Origin: JBDUCV01 sp040003255
GTDB taxonomy: Bacteria > Actinomycetota > Actinomycetes > Mycobacteriales > Jatrophihabitantaceae
Direction: 5' to 3'
Length of the DNA stretch: 34,366 bases
NCBI GenBank assembly: GCA_040003255.1
Contig: JBDUCV010000018.1
Span: forward strand, 1 to 34,366
The notes below the pieces were generated by a model. It ran no database searches. It worked only from the letters and a program-made list of their open reading frames with translations, and was not told the origin of the DNA. Numbering within the stretch: position 1 is the stretch's first letter; each line of letters starts with the position of its first letter. Below, one piece after another: positions 24,811-31,521 of the stretch. Made by a program: the position numbers and the translations under genes.

Positions 24811-25671
24811 TCAGGTGACGTACTGCACGTCAAGGTCGTGACGGTGGAATCCGACCCGTTCGTAGAGTCGCATGGCGACGTCGTTGCTCTCGTCGCTGTA
24901 GAGCAGGACCTCGGCGCAACCGCGTCCGGCGAGGTACTCCAAGCCGGCAGCTAGCAGCGCGGGGCCGAGCCCGATGCCTTGCGCTGACGGCGCGACGCCC
25001 AGCACGTAGACCTCGCCGGGGCCGTCGGGATGCACCTTCGTCCAGTGAAAGCCGGCAAGCTGGCCGCCGCGTTCCGCCAGCAGGAACCCGCTGGCGTCGA
25101 ACCACGCCTCGGCCTTCCGGGATTCCAGATCGGCCCGGGTCCATCGACCCTGCTCGGCGTGCGTCGCGAACGCCGCCGCGTTCACAGCGAGCCATGCGTC
25201 GTCGTCCTGTCCTGAGACGAACGCCCGGATGGTGATTCCGTCGGGCAATCGCACGGCGGGCAGATCAGTGAGCGGCCGGCGCAGCTGCCACAGCACGCGA
25301 TCACGTCGCATCCCGAGCCTCTCGGCGACGGGCGCAACCGGACTGTGCCGGCCGTGCGCCCAGACCCGCAACCCACGCTTCGTCCCGGCCCGTTCCGCGG
25401 CTGAGGCGAACAAGGCATCAACGGCGCCGGATTGCGCTGCGATCTGCACCGTGGACGACGAGGCGTCCTGCTCGAGCTGCGCGTAGCCGACCAGGCGTGC
25501 GTCGTCGCTGGCCAGCAGGTGGACGAGGCCGGCCGTCTGCGCGGTGATCAGCAAGAGGGCGTGGTCGTTGAGCTGGGGCGCGTCGAATTTCTGCTCGGAC
25601 CAGCGGGCCAGCGAGCGAACCTCGACGACCGTGGGCAGGTCGAGGGCCTCGGAAACCGCGACGGAGATCAC
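24811..25671 (-). CDS. mshD: Mycothiol synthase
   Basis: This enzyme acetylates the cysteinyl amine of Cys-GlcN-Ins with acetyl-CoA, the last step of mycothiol synthesis. It has 286 residues in two tandem GNAT domains: a degenerate N-terminal half (to about 140) and an active C-terminal half. Typical marks are NAAFATHAEQGRWT, FHWTKVHPDGPGEVYVLGV, the acetyl-CoA loop SAQGIGLGPALL (Q-G-x-G-x-G/A), and a late MRLYERVGF. It follows glnR by 19 bases on the same strand, and pstS lies downstream. This glnR-mshD-pst order is known in mycobacteria. Presence of the gene marks the host as a mycothiol producer. Confidence 0.95.
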   Translation of the reverse strand: MISVAVSEALDLPTVVEVRSLARWSEQKFDAPQLNDHALLLITAQTAGLVHLLASDDARLVGYAQLEQDASSSTVQIAAQSGAVDALFASAAERAGTKRGLRVWAHGRHSPVAPVAERLGMRRDRVLWQLRRPLTDLPAVRLPDGITIRAFVSGQDDDAWLAVNAAAFATHAEQGRWTRADLESRKAEAWFDASGFLLAERGGQLAGFHWTKVHPDGPGEVYVLGVAPSAQGIGLGPALLAAGLEYLAGRGCAEVLLYSDESNDVAMRLYERVGFHRHDLDVQYVT

Positions 25672-25690
25672 CGCGGCACGGTAGCGCCGA

Positions 25691-26407
25691 TCAGCGGATG
25701 GTGAGTCCGGCTCCAGCCGCCGTGGCGGTCGCCGACGGGTCGATTGGGCGCACGAACTTGTAGCCGACGTTGCGGACGGTCCCGATCATGGCGTCGTGTT
25801 CGGGTCCCAACTTCGCCCGCAGCCGGCGAACGTGCACATCGACCGTGCGAGTGCCGCCGAAGTAGTCATAACCCCAGACCTCCTGTACCAGGTGGGCGCG
25901 GGAGAAGACCCGGGACGGGTGCTGGGCCAGGAACTTCAGCAGCTCGAACTCCTTGTAGGTCAGGTCGAGCGGGCGGCCCTGCAGTCGGGCCGTGTAGGTG
26001 GTTTCATCGATCGCCAGTTCACCGATGCTGACCCGCTCCGGACTGGGCTTGCTCAAGCGTTGGGTGCGGTCGATGGCCAGTCGTAGCCGAGCGTCGAGCT
26101 CCGCCGGCCCCGCGGTGTCGAGCACGAAGTCGTCGATCGCCCATTGCGCCGAGATCGCGATCAGTCCGCCTTCGGTCAGTACGGCGAGTACCGGAGTGGT
26201 GCTTCCGGCGGCGATGAGCACCCGGGTGAATTGCCGTGCCGTTGCCAGATCGCGGCGGGCGTCGACCAGGATCACCTCGCCCCCGCTATGCCCGGCAAGC
26301 GCAGCAGCGTCCATCGGCAGGACCGTGACGGCGTGGCTGAGCAGTCCCAGTGCGGGCAACACTTCGGTCGTCGGTTGCGAAGCCTGGGTGAGAAGCACGA
26401 GGTCCAC
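25691..26407 (-). CDS. glnR: GlnR-type OmpR/PhoB-family nitrogen regulator
   Basis: This 238-residue response-regulator-like protein has a receiver-like domain (1-115) and a winged-helix DNA-binding domain (about 125-222). The winged helix matches GlnR closely: LAIDETTYTARLQGRPLDLT, KEFELLKFLAQHPSRVF, and EVWGYDYFGGTRTVDVHVRR. The receiver is atypical: one Asp remains at about 49 (VDARRDL), but the usual acidic pocket and conserved Lys are not evident, as in other GlnR proteins that work without a sensor kinase. The GTG at 26407 has GGGAG seven bases upstream. A longer start at 26437 is unlikely. GlnR controls nitrogen assimilation genes; in a pst-mshD setting it may link N and P supply. Confidence 0.92.
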   Translation of the reverse strand: MDLVLLTQASQPTTEVLPALGLLSHAVTVLPMDAAALAGHSGGEVILVDARRDLATARQFTRVLIAAGSTTPVLAVLTEGGLIAISAQWAIDDFVLDTAGPAELDARLRLAIDRTQRLSKPSPERVSIGELAIDETTYTARLQGRPLDLTYKEFELLKFLAQHPSRVFSRAHLVQEVWGYDYFGGTRTVDVHVRRLRAKLGPEHDAMIGTVRNVGYKFVRPIDPSATATAAGAGLTIR

Positions 26408-26496
26408 GCGCGACTCCCGACAGCGATATTCCAGCATTGGTTCGGTCGTACCTGGGCGGCGCTGCCCGGCGAAGTGTCCACCGGCAGGATAGCAAC

Positions 26497-27279
26497 GTGC
26501 TCACCGATCACCGGGTTGTGCTCGTCGCGTCTGACGGCGTCCAGCTCTCGGCGCGCCACTGGCCCCATGAGGGCAGCGAGGTCGGCTACGTCGTCGCGCA
26601 CGGCTTCACCGGATCGTCTCGCAGCCGCCAGGTCGATCGGATCTGCCGGCGGCTCGCTGGGCATGGCGCCACGGTCCTCGCCCCGGACTTTCGCGGACAT
26701 GGCCAGTCGGGCGGACGGTCCAGCATCGGCGACGTCGAGATCCGCGACGTCGCGGCCGCGGCGTCCTTCCTGCGGGCCCGCGACGTTTCGCGACTGGCGC
26801 TCCTCGGCTGGTCGATGGGTGGCTCGGTTGTGCTGCGTTACGCGGGGTTAGGCGGCGACGCGGACGCCGTCGTCAGTGTCAGCTCGCCCGGCCTCTGGTA
26901 CGAGCGCGGTACCGCGCCGCTACGCCTCGTGCACTGGGTGGCCGAGACGCGGACCGGTCGGCTGATTGTGCGGATCGTGAAACGGGTCCGGTTGACCGAG
27001 GGCTGGCCTGAGTTGCCCGAGTCGCCGGTCGAGGTGGTCGGCCGCATCGCGCCGACGCCACTGCTCATCGTCCACGGTGACGCCGACCACTTCTTCCCGG
27101 TACGGCACGCGGAGTTGCTCGCGGCAGCGGCGCCGGACGCCGACTACTGGCTGGAAGTCGGGATGACGCATGCCGAGACCGGGACGGACGCCCGGCTAGT
27201 GGACCGAATCGACGGCTGGGTCCGGGTTGCGACCGGGGCGCCGGCCGCGGCCGAGCGTCTGGGACTATCAGCGCCGTGA
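26497..27279 (+). CDS. Alpha/beta hydrolase (lysophospholipase-like)
   Basis: This is a 260-residue alpha/beta-hydrolase of the serine aminopeptidase S33 / monoacylglycerol-lipase type. VVAHGFTGSS is the oxyanion hole, DFRGHGQSGG the typical loop, GWSMGGS the nucleophile elbow, HGDADHFFP the acid, and a late MTHAET the catalytic His. The elbow reads G-W-S-M-G. GTG at 26497 with GGCAGGA upstream; the earlier frame start at 26437 overlaps glnR's leader. It is divergent from glnR over 89 bases and overlaps the next membrane gene by four bases (GTGA), starting a plus-strand run. Substrate unknown; possibly a lipid or ester. Confidence 0.88.
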   Translation: MLTDHRVVLVASDGVQLSARHWPHEGSEVGYVVAHGFTGSSRSRQVDRICRRLAGHGATVLAPDFRGHGQSGGRSSIGDVEIRDVAAAASFLRARDVSRLALLGWSMGGSVVLRYAGLGGDADAVVSVSSPGLWYERGTAPLRLVHWVAETRTGRLIVRIVKRVRLTEGWPELPESPVEVVGRIAPTPLLIVHGDADHFFPVRHAELLAAAAPDADYWLEVGMTHAETGTDARLVDRIDGWVRVATGAPAAAERLGLSAP

Positions 27280-28112
27280 CCGAGCTCAGCAGCACGCGTA
27301 CCCAGGCGGCAGAGGGTGTGTCCACGCACCTGGCACCGGCCGCGATCGTGCTGGTGGTCGGCGGCGGCCTGGCGATTCTTCCCGACCACGGCACGGCCGC
27401 GCTGCTCGCCGGTGTCGCAGTCACGCAGGCCGTCCTAGTCGTGTCCTGGGTGTTCGGCACCGCGATGCCGGGACGGTTGGGCGGCATCGTCCTGGGTGGG
27501 TTGACCGCCGCCGGCGCCGACGTGGCGGTGTCGCGATTCCCCGGCGGCCAGCTGGGCACCCTGCTCGCCGTCGCGGGCTTGGCGTTACCCGCGATGTTCG
27601 TTCACCAGCTTACCCGCGGCGTGGTTCGCACCCGCGTTTTCGAGTCACTGTCGGACATCGCGTTGATGCTCGTCTGCGTGCTGGCGCTCAGCGCCTTCAT
27701 CCAGCTGCGGCACGAGACCGGTGGGGTGGCGATGAGCAGCGCGGTGCTGGCCGCGATCACCGTCGCCCTCGTGGTCGGCCACCTGGTCGATCTGGGCTGG
27801 TCGATGCCGCGCTTCGACCCGGCGGTGCCCCGGGGATTGGTGGCGGTCCTGGTCGCCACTGCAGCAGCCGGGGCCGTCGGCTACCTGCGGCTGCAGGGCA
27901 CCGTCGAGTTCACTTCCAGCCGCGGGGCGCTGGTCGGCACCGCGGTCGGGGCGGCGGCCAGCTTGTTCGCGGTGGGCGCCGCCTTCATCGACCAGGCGAC
28001 CGCCGAGTCGCCGGGACGGGTCGCTGCCCTGCGGCCCGTTTTCGGTGCGGTGATCCCGTTGGCTCTCTCGGCGCCGGTGGCCTACCTGCTGTGCCTTGCG
28101 ATCCGTGGCTGA
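27276..28112 (+). CDS. Polytopic membrane protein, unknown function
   Basis: This 278-residue protein is very hydrophobic with about eight membrane segments (for example IVLVVGGGLAILP, LLAVAGLALPAMFV, IALMLVCVLALSAFI, VAVLVATAAAGAVGYL). I recognise no transporter signature. The GTG start at 27276 overlaps the hydrolase TGA by four bases, so the two are coupled, and the DUF2993 gene follows within 13 bases. Its steady position between the hydrolase and the DUF2993 gene suggests a role in envelope lipid metabolism, which is an inference. Confidence 0.75.
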   Translation: MTELSSTRTQAAEGVSTHLAPAAIVLVVGGGLAILPDHGTAALLAGVAVTQAVLVVSWVFGTAMPGRLGGIVLGGLTAAGADVAVSRFPGGQLGTLLAVAGLALPAMFVHQLTRGVVRTRVFESLSDIALMLVCVLALSAFIQLRHETGGVAMSSAVLAAITVALVVGHLVDLGWSMPRFDPAVPRGLVAVLVATAAAGAVGYLRLQGTVEFTSSRGALVGTAVGAAASLFAVGAAFIDQATAESPGRVAALRPVFGAVIPLALSAPVAYLLCLAIRG

Positions 28113-28125
28113 CGGGGGCTATCCG

Positions 28126-28839
28126 GTGCGTCGCAGAACAACGGGGTTGCTCGTCGGGTTGCTAGTCGTCCTCGGGTTGCTCGTCGTCCTCGACCGGGTC
28201 GGCGCGGTCATCGCACAGAATCAAGCCGAGTCCAAGCTTGCTGGTTACGCAAAGTTCGGCGAGCGGCCGACGGTGCGGGTGCACGGGATACCGTTCCTGA
28301 CCCAGGTAGTGCAGGGCCGATACCGCGACATCGAGATCAGTGGCTCGCTGGTCAGCTTCGGTGATTTCACGGTTGCCGACCTGGATGTCGACCTGCACGG
28401 TGCCCGTCTGCCGGTGTCGAACCTAATCAGCGGCGAGGTACGCGAGCTGCCCGTCGATCGCGCCGAGGGCAAGGTCACCGTGCCTTACGCCGAGCTGGCC
28501 CGACGCAGCAAGATTCCTGGCTTGACCCTGACCGGTGACGCGTCGGGCATCTCGGCGGCGGCCGATGTGTCCGTTCTGGGGCTCGGCGCGATCCACGTGA
28601 CGGGTCGCGGAAACGTCGCCCTCGAGGGCGACCACGTGCGGATAACCGTCACCAAGCTCGACGTGGGAGCAGTCAGCGTCCCGTCCTCGGTGGTCGAGGC
28701 GCTGCAGCGGCAGCTGACCGGGAACATCGCGCTGCCTCAGTTACCGTTCGGCCTGCGGCTGACCTCGTTGACCGCAGCTCCTGGCGGGCTGGTGGTCACC
28801 GGGTTGGCCACCAACATCGTTCTGCGTTCGACGACTTGA
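28126..28839 (+). CDS. DUF2993 (LmeA-like) phospholipid-binding protein
   Basis: This 237-residue protein has an N-terminal signal or anchor helix (GLLVGLLVVLGLLVVLD), then a beta-rich DUF2993 domain: RVHGIPFLTQVVQGRYRDIEI is the hallmark, followed by strands including VADLDVDLHGARLP and LPFGLRLTSLTAAPGGLVV. Mycobacterial LmeA, a DUF2993 protein in the same place next to glnR, is a periplasmic phospholipid-binding protein needed for lipomannan elongation. Whether this host makes lipomannan is not known. I chose the GTG at 28126 with GGGGG upstream; GTG at 28105 or TTG at 28096 are alternatives. The sulfurtransferase leader follows, and no thioredoxin gene (thiX in mycobacteria) lies between. 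Confidence 0.8.
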   Translation: MRRRTTGLLVGLLVVLGLLVVLDRVGAVIAQNQAESKLAGYAKFGERPTVRVHGIPFLTQVVQGRYRDIEISGSLVSFGDFTVADLDVDLHGARLPVSNLISGEVRELPVDRAEGKVTVPYAELARRSKIPGLTLTGDASGISAAADVSVLGLGAIHVTGRGNVALEGDHVRITVTKLDVGAVSVPSSVVEALQRQLTGNIALPQLPFGLRLTSLTAAPGGLVVTGLATNIVLRSTT

Positions 28840-28871
28840 CCAAAGCCGTGGCGAGCCTGGTGGCATCCGGC

Positions 28872-28877
28872 TACGCT
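28872..28877 (+). promoter_or_regulatory. -10 box of a likely leaderless promoter
   Basis: TACGCT lies six bases before the ATG of the cysteine leader ORF (28884). With the usual spacing from the -10 box, transcription would begin at or next to that A, giving a leaderless message. There is no ribosome site before the ATG. The -35 is not clear: a TTGACC at 28836-28841 is too far away (30 bases). Confidence 0.55.
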
Positions 28878-28883
28878 TTACGC

Positions 28884-28979
28884 ATGGGCATCGCGCTCTG
28901 CGCTGTGAGCATCTCGCTCACGTCTCGCCGCACGGTCGACCTGTGCCGTGTGGGCAGCTGCCTGTGTTCGACGTGCTGA
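28884..28979 (+). CDS. Cysteine-rich leader peptide (attenuator) of the sulfurtransferase operon
   Basis: A 31-residue ORF starts ATG-GGC and ends Cys-TGA. It contains five cysteines (residues 6, 21, 26, 28 and 31), three of them within the last six residues. The centre reads LTSRRTVDLCRVGS, which matches the recurrent T-S-R-R-x-V-D-L-C-R core of actinobacterial leader peptides found before sulfur genes. In mycobacteria, polycysteine leaderless short ORFs act as cysteine-responsive attenuators: ribosome stalling at Cys codons when cysteine is low opens downstream expression. The position, 91 bases before the sulfurtransferase, fits this. The ORF and motif are seen; the regulatory role is inferred from the known class. 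Confidence 0.8.
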   Translation: MGIALCAVSISLTSRRTVDLCRVGSCLCSTC

Positions 28980-28980
28980 C

Positions 28981-28996
28981 CGGGTTCTGATACCCG
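28981..28996 (+). promoter_or_regulatory. Small hairpin just after the leader ORF
   Basis: CGGGT-TCTGAT-ACCCG forms a 5-bp stem beginning two bases after the leader stop. A ribosome stalled on the last Cys codons would cover its left arm, so it could be a switching stem. Further CACCC and GGGCGCCC stretches before the AGGGAG ribosome site (29060-29065) could pair alternatively. No clear terminator is present, so control is more likely at translation of the next gene or through Rho. Confidence 0.4.
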
Positions 28997-29070
28997 CACC
29001 GCTCACCCGCCTCACCCTTTTCGGTGTCGGGCGCCCAACGTCGTTCATGCCTATCAACAGGGAGAAAACC

Positions 29071-29904
29071 ATGAGCCGTGCAGACGTGCTCGTCTCGGCC
29101 GACTGGGCCGAAGAAAATCTTGATACACCGGGTGTCGTGTTCGTCGAGGTCGACGAGGACACCGCTGCATATGACGGTGGCCACCTCGCCGGTGCCGTGA
29201 AGCTCGACTGGAAGACTGACCTGCAGGATCAGGTCCGCCGGGACTTCATCGGCAAGGAGAGGTTCGAGCAACTGCTCGGCTCGCGGGGCATCGGCAACGA
29301 CGACACCGTCGTCCTATACGGGGGAAATAACAACTGGTTCGCCGCCTACGCGTATTGGTATTTCAAGCTGTACGGGCACCAGAACATCAAGCTGCTCGAC
29401 GGTGGCCGCAAGAAGTGGGAGCTCGACGGTCGTGAGCTGTCGAAGGAGCCGGTTGATCGACCGGTGACGGCGTACACCGCACAGATAGAAGACACCTCGA
29501 TCCGAGCGTTCCGCGACGAGGCGATCGCCGCGATCGGCACGAAGAACCTGATCGACGTGCGCTCGCCGGACGAGTTCGCCGGGCGGCTGCTCGCGCCGGC
29601 GCACCTGCCACAGGAGCAGGCGCAGCGGGGCGGTCACATCCCGACTGCGATCAACATCCCGTGGAGCAAGGCTGCCAACGAGGACGGCACGTTCAAGTCC
29701 GACGAGGAATTGCGTGCGCTCTACTCCGAAGCCGGCCTGGACGAAGCGAAGGACACCATCGCCTACTGCCGGATCGGCGAGCGTTCGAGCCACACCTGGT
29801 TCGCTCTGCACGAGCTGCTCGGCGAGCAGAACGTGAAGAACTACGACGGCTCGTGGACCGAGTACGGCTCGCTCGTCGGCGTGCCAATCGAGAAGGACGT
29901 GTAG
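29071..29904 (+). CDS. Thiosulfate sulfurtransferase (two-domain rhodanese)
   Basis: This 277-residue protein has tandem rhodanese domains. The N-terminal one (about 8-125) is non-catalytic; the C-terminal one carries LIDVRSPDEF and the active loop Y-C-R-I-G-E-R with persulfide Cys233. The C-R-x-G-x-R loop is characteristic of thiosulfate rather than mercaptopyruvate sulfurtransferases. It corresponds to the mycobacterial gene often named cysA2/sseA-like (Rv0815c, from memory). ATG at 29071 with AGGGAG upstream sets the start; an earlier frame start at 28948 runs through the leader. It is followed two bases later by the DUF1416 gene and preceded by the Cys leader, so it is likely induced when cysteine is scarce. 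Confidence 0.93.
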   Translation: MSRADVLVSADWAEENLDTPGVVFVEVDEDTAAYDGGHLAGAVKLDWKTDLQDQVRRDFIGKERFEQLLGSRGIGNDDTVVLYGGNNNWFAAYAYWYFKLYGHQNIKLLDGGRKKWELDGRELSKEPVDRPVTAYTAQIEDTSIRAFRDEAIAAIGTKNLIDVRSPDEFAGRLLAPAHLPQEQAQRGGHIPTAINIPWSKAANEDGTFKSDEELRALYSEAGLDEAKDTIAYCRIGERSSHTWFALHELLGEQNVKNYDGSWTEYGSLVGVPIEKDV

Positions 29905-29906
29905 TC

Positions 29907-30206
29907 GTGTGTGGCGCCCCGTCGCAGACGCCCACGTTGCCGGCCCATGTCGACATCACCCGAGAGACCGTTATCTACGGCGTGGTGCGCGCCGGCGCTG
30001 ATCCGGTGCCGGCCGCGTATGTGCGACTGCTCGATGCCACCGGGGAGTTCACCGCGGAGGTCGTGACCAGTGCGACCGGCGACTACCGGTTCTTCGCCGC
30101 GCCCGGGCGATGGACGCTTTCGGTGCTGCACCGCGACGGCGCCGCTCGTAAGGAGGTCGTCGCTCGGCAGGCGGGACTGATCGAAGCCCCCGTCATCCTC
30201 GACTGA
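29907..30206 (+). CDS. DUF1416 family protein (SseC-like)
   Basis: This 99-residue protein starts VCGAP right after the sulfurtransferase stop (two-base gap). It has the DUF1416 pattern: DITRETVIYGVV, AYVRLLDATGEFTAEVV, and a GDYRFFAAPGRWTLSVL stretch, a prealbumin/carboxypeptidase-regulatory-like beta fold. A single Cys sits at residue 2. In mycobacteria it is named SseC and is always paired with the thiosulfate sulfurtransferase; it is probably a partner of the rhodanese or a sulfur carrier, but its biochemical role is not established. The end is followed by a strong inverted repeat. Confidence 0.92.
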   Translation: MCGAPSQTPTLPAHVDITRETVIYGVVRAGADPVPAAYVRLLDATGEFTAEVVTSATGDYRFFAAPGRWTLSVLHRDGAARKEVVARQAGLIEAPVILD

Positions 30207-30237
30207 TCTCCCGTTCCCCCTATCCCCTTTCCCGAGG

Positions 30238-30278
30238 ATTGGTCAGTTCTGCACGTTGGCGGTGCAGAACTGACCAAT
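30238..30278. terminator. Perfect 17-bp inverted repeat, likely bidirectional terminator
   Basis: ATTGGTCAGTTCTGCAC (30238-30254) is exactly inverted at 30262-30278, around the 7-base loop GTTGGCG. It lies 31 bases after the DUF1416 stop and about 83 bases beyond the 3' end of the convergent dsrE gene. The stem is long, perfect and less GC-rich than the surroundings, without a clear U-tract. A terminator or mRNA-stabilising hairpin is likely; a protein-binding palindrome is the alternative. Confidence 0.65.
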
Positions 30279-30361
30279 ATCCGGCGCGGACGCGCGGGGT
30301 GTGCGGGAGCGGAGCGGGCCTTGGGGCGGAGTGGGCCTTGGGAGCGCCACGGGGCGGCGGG

Positions 30362-30736
30362 TCAGTACACGAGAGCCTGCGCCGCCTCGCGCAGCGCCTC
30401 GGCTACGAATGACGCCGACCCCGCGATCCGCACTCCCGGCAAGACGTCCGCCTCGCCGATGCCGCGCCGGGCGGCGCATTGCGTGCACACAGTCAGCGTG
30501 CCGCCAGCGAGCACCGCATCGCGCAGGTCGGCCAAAGGTGCGGAGTGGGGAAGCACGAACGCCTCCGCGCGGCCGGGCAGCGCGAACCACGCCGCCTCGC
30601 CGGTGAGCCACAATGACACCTCCGAGCCGGCGGCGAGAGCTGTGGCGGAAACGGTGAACGCCTGCGCGCATCGTTCCGGATCGTCGGCGCCTGCGGTGCA
30701 CTTCACGACGAGAGGACGGGTGCTCGGCACGGTCAT
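30362..30736 (-). CDS. DsrE-family sulfur-relay-type protein
   Basis: This 124-residue DsrE/DsrF-like protein has the fold pattern seen as VKCTAGADDPERCAQAFTVSATALAAGSEVSLWLTGEAAWF, then LTVCTQCAARRGI with Cys84 and Cys87, and a C-terminal helix (FVAEALREAAQALVY). Cysteines 13, 23, 84 and 87 are candidates for persulfide handling; the family includes sulfur-transfer subunits and predicted peroxiredoxin-like proteins. The ATG at 30736 has AGGA seven bases upstream. A longer frame through the neighbouring small gene was rejected. It is convergent with the sulfurtransferase operon, which supports a sulfur role (inference), and its start is only 18 bases from a divergent small gene. Confidence 0.8.
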   Translation of the reverse strand: MTVPSTRPLVVKCTAGADDPERCAQAFTVSATALAAGSEVSLWLTGEAAWFALPGRAEAFVLPHSAPLADLRDAVLAGGTLTVCTQCAARRGIGEADVLPGVRIAGSASFVAEALREAAQALVY

Positions 30737-30741
30737 GCCGA

Positions 30742-30747
30742 TATCCT
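30742..30747 (+). promoter_or_regulatory. -10 box of a likely leaderless promoter
   Basis: TATCCT is followed seven bases later by the ATG of the 32-residue membrane microprotein at 30755. No ribosome site lies between, so the message may start at or one base before the ATG. The box also overlaps the ribosome site of the divergent dsrE gene. Confidence 0.45.
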
Positions 30748-30754
30748 GCCCTGC

Positions 30755-30853
30755 ATGGAGGTCGTTTACCTTGTCCTGCTGATCGCGACCTTCGTGGCGA
30801 TCGCGGCAGTGTCGGCCTACATCCTCTACAAGCTGTTCGCCGGTCAGCGATGA
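30755..30853 (+). CDS. 32-residue membrane microprotein
   Basis: This short ORF encodes MEVVYLVLLIATFVAIAAVS followed by a few Tyr/Leu residues and a KLFAGQR tail, a single transmembrane helix with a positively charged C-terminal end. It starts directly after a TATCCT box, so it is probably read from a leaderless message. Its TGA lies in an ATGA that opens a 22-codon Arg-rich frame ending in the GTGA where the nitrobindin-like gene starts. The helix length and composition are protein-like. No known family is recalled; it may be co-transcribed with the nitrobindin-like gene. Confidence 0.5.
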   Translation: MEVVYLVLLIATFVAIAAVSAYILYKLFAGQR

Positions 30854-30914
30854 GCCGCCGCATCGAGCTGCGCATCGAGGTGCGCACTGCGGTCCGGCTT
30901 GCGCCGCTACGCCG

Positions 30915-31451
30915 GTGAGCCTGCCGATCCCAGGCGATAGCACTGACCTGCGTGCTGGGCAACCGATCCACGACGCATTGCTGGCCATGCTGCCCCTGGT
31001 CGGCGTGTGGCGCGGGACCGGGACCGGGGTCGTTCCTTCGACGGGTCGGCCGTTCCGCTACGGGCAACGCGTGTCGTTCGCCCACGACGGGCGGCCCTTT
31101 CTCGTCTACGAGTCACGAGCGTGGCTGGTGGACGACACTGGCGCGGTGATCCGTCCGGCCCTGCGCGAAGTCGGCTTCTGGCGCCCGGGCGCGGGCGCAG
31201 CCGACATCGAGGCGCAGCTGGTGGCGGTCTTTGGGCTCGCGGTCGGCTACACCGGCCACGCGGGCGAGCTGACCTGGGAATTGGACGGCGCCACCATTGT
31301 CCGTACCCCGACCGCGAGCGACGTCGACGGGGAACGGCGGCGGTACGCCTTGGTCGACGAAACGCTCAAGTACGTCACCGAGCTCGCCCTGCCGGGCAGT
31401 GACTATGTGCCGCATCTCAGCGGCCGGCTCGAGCGCGACCAGTGGGCTTGA
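30915..31451 (+). CDS. Nitrobindin-like heme beta-barrel protein (FABP family)
   Basis: This 178-residue protein of the nitrobindin/THAP4-like family corresponds in position to the mycobacterial peroxynitrite isomerase-type protein Rv0813c. The barrel-closing motif GVWRGTG is at 30-36, FLVYESRAW at about 62-70, EVGFWRPG at 85-92, and the C-terminal YVPHLSGRLER holds the likely proximal heme ligand His167. Members bind ferric heme and isomerise peroxynitrite to nitrate. The GTG at 30915 lies in a GTGA overlap with the upstream tiny frame. The gene converges on the aminotransferase over a 329-base gap. Confidence 0.9.
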   Translation: MSLPIPGDSTDLRAGQPIHDALLAMLPLVGVWRGTGTGVVPSTGRPFRYGQRVSFAHDGRPFLVYESRAWLVDDTGAVIRPALREVGFWRPGAGAADIEAQLVAVFGLAVGYTGHAGELTWELDGATIVRTPTASDVDGERRRYALVDETLKYVTELALPGSDYVPHLSGRLERDQWA

Positions 31452-31521
31452 CTATGGCGCATCTGCGCGGTCCGCTCGACCCAACTGACGGGCCTGCTAA
31501 CGGGTGCCGACGCAGATGGTT

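Noticed and set aside
28948..29070. Longer sulfurtransferase start at 28948
   Set aside because: The frame passes over the 3' half of the Cys leader; the ATG at 29071 has AGGGAG and fits the family N-terminus.
30850..30918. 22-codon Arg-rich frame between the microprotein and the nitrobindin-like gene
   Set aside because: Too short and compositionally biased to call a gene, although its ATGA and GTGA overlaps make it worth noting; discussed as a finding only.
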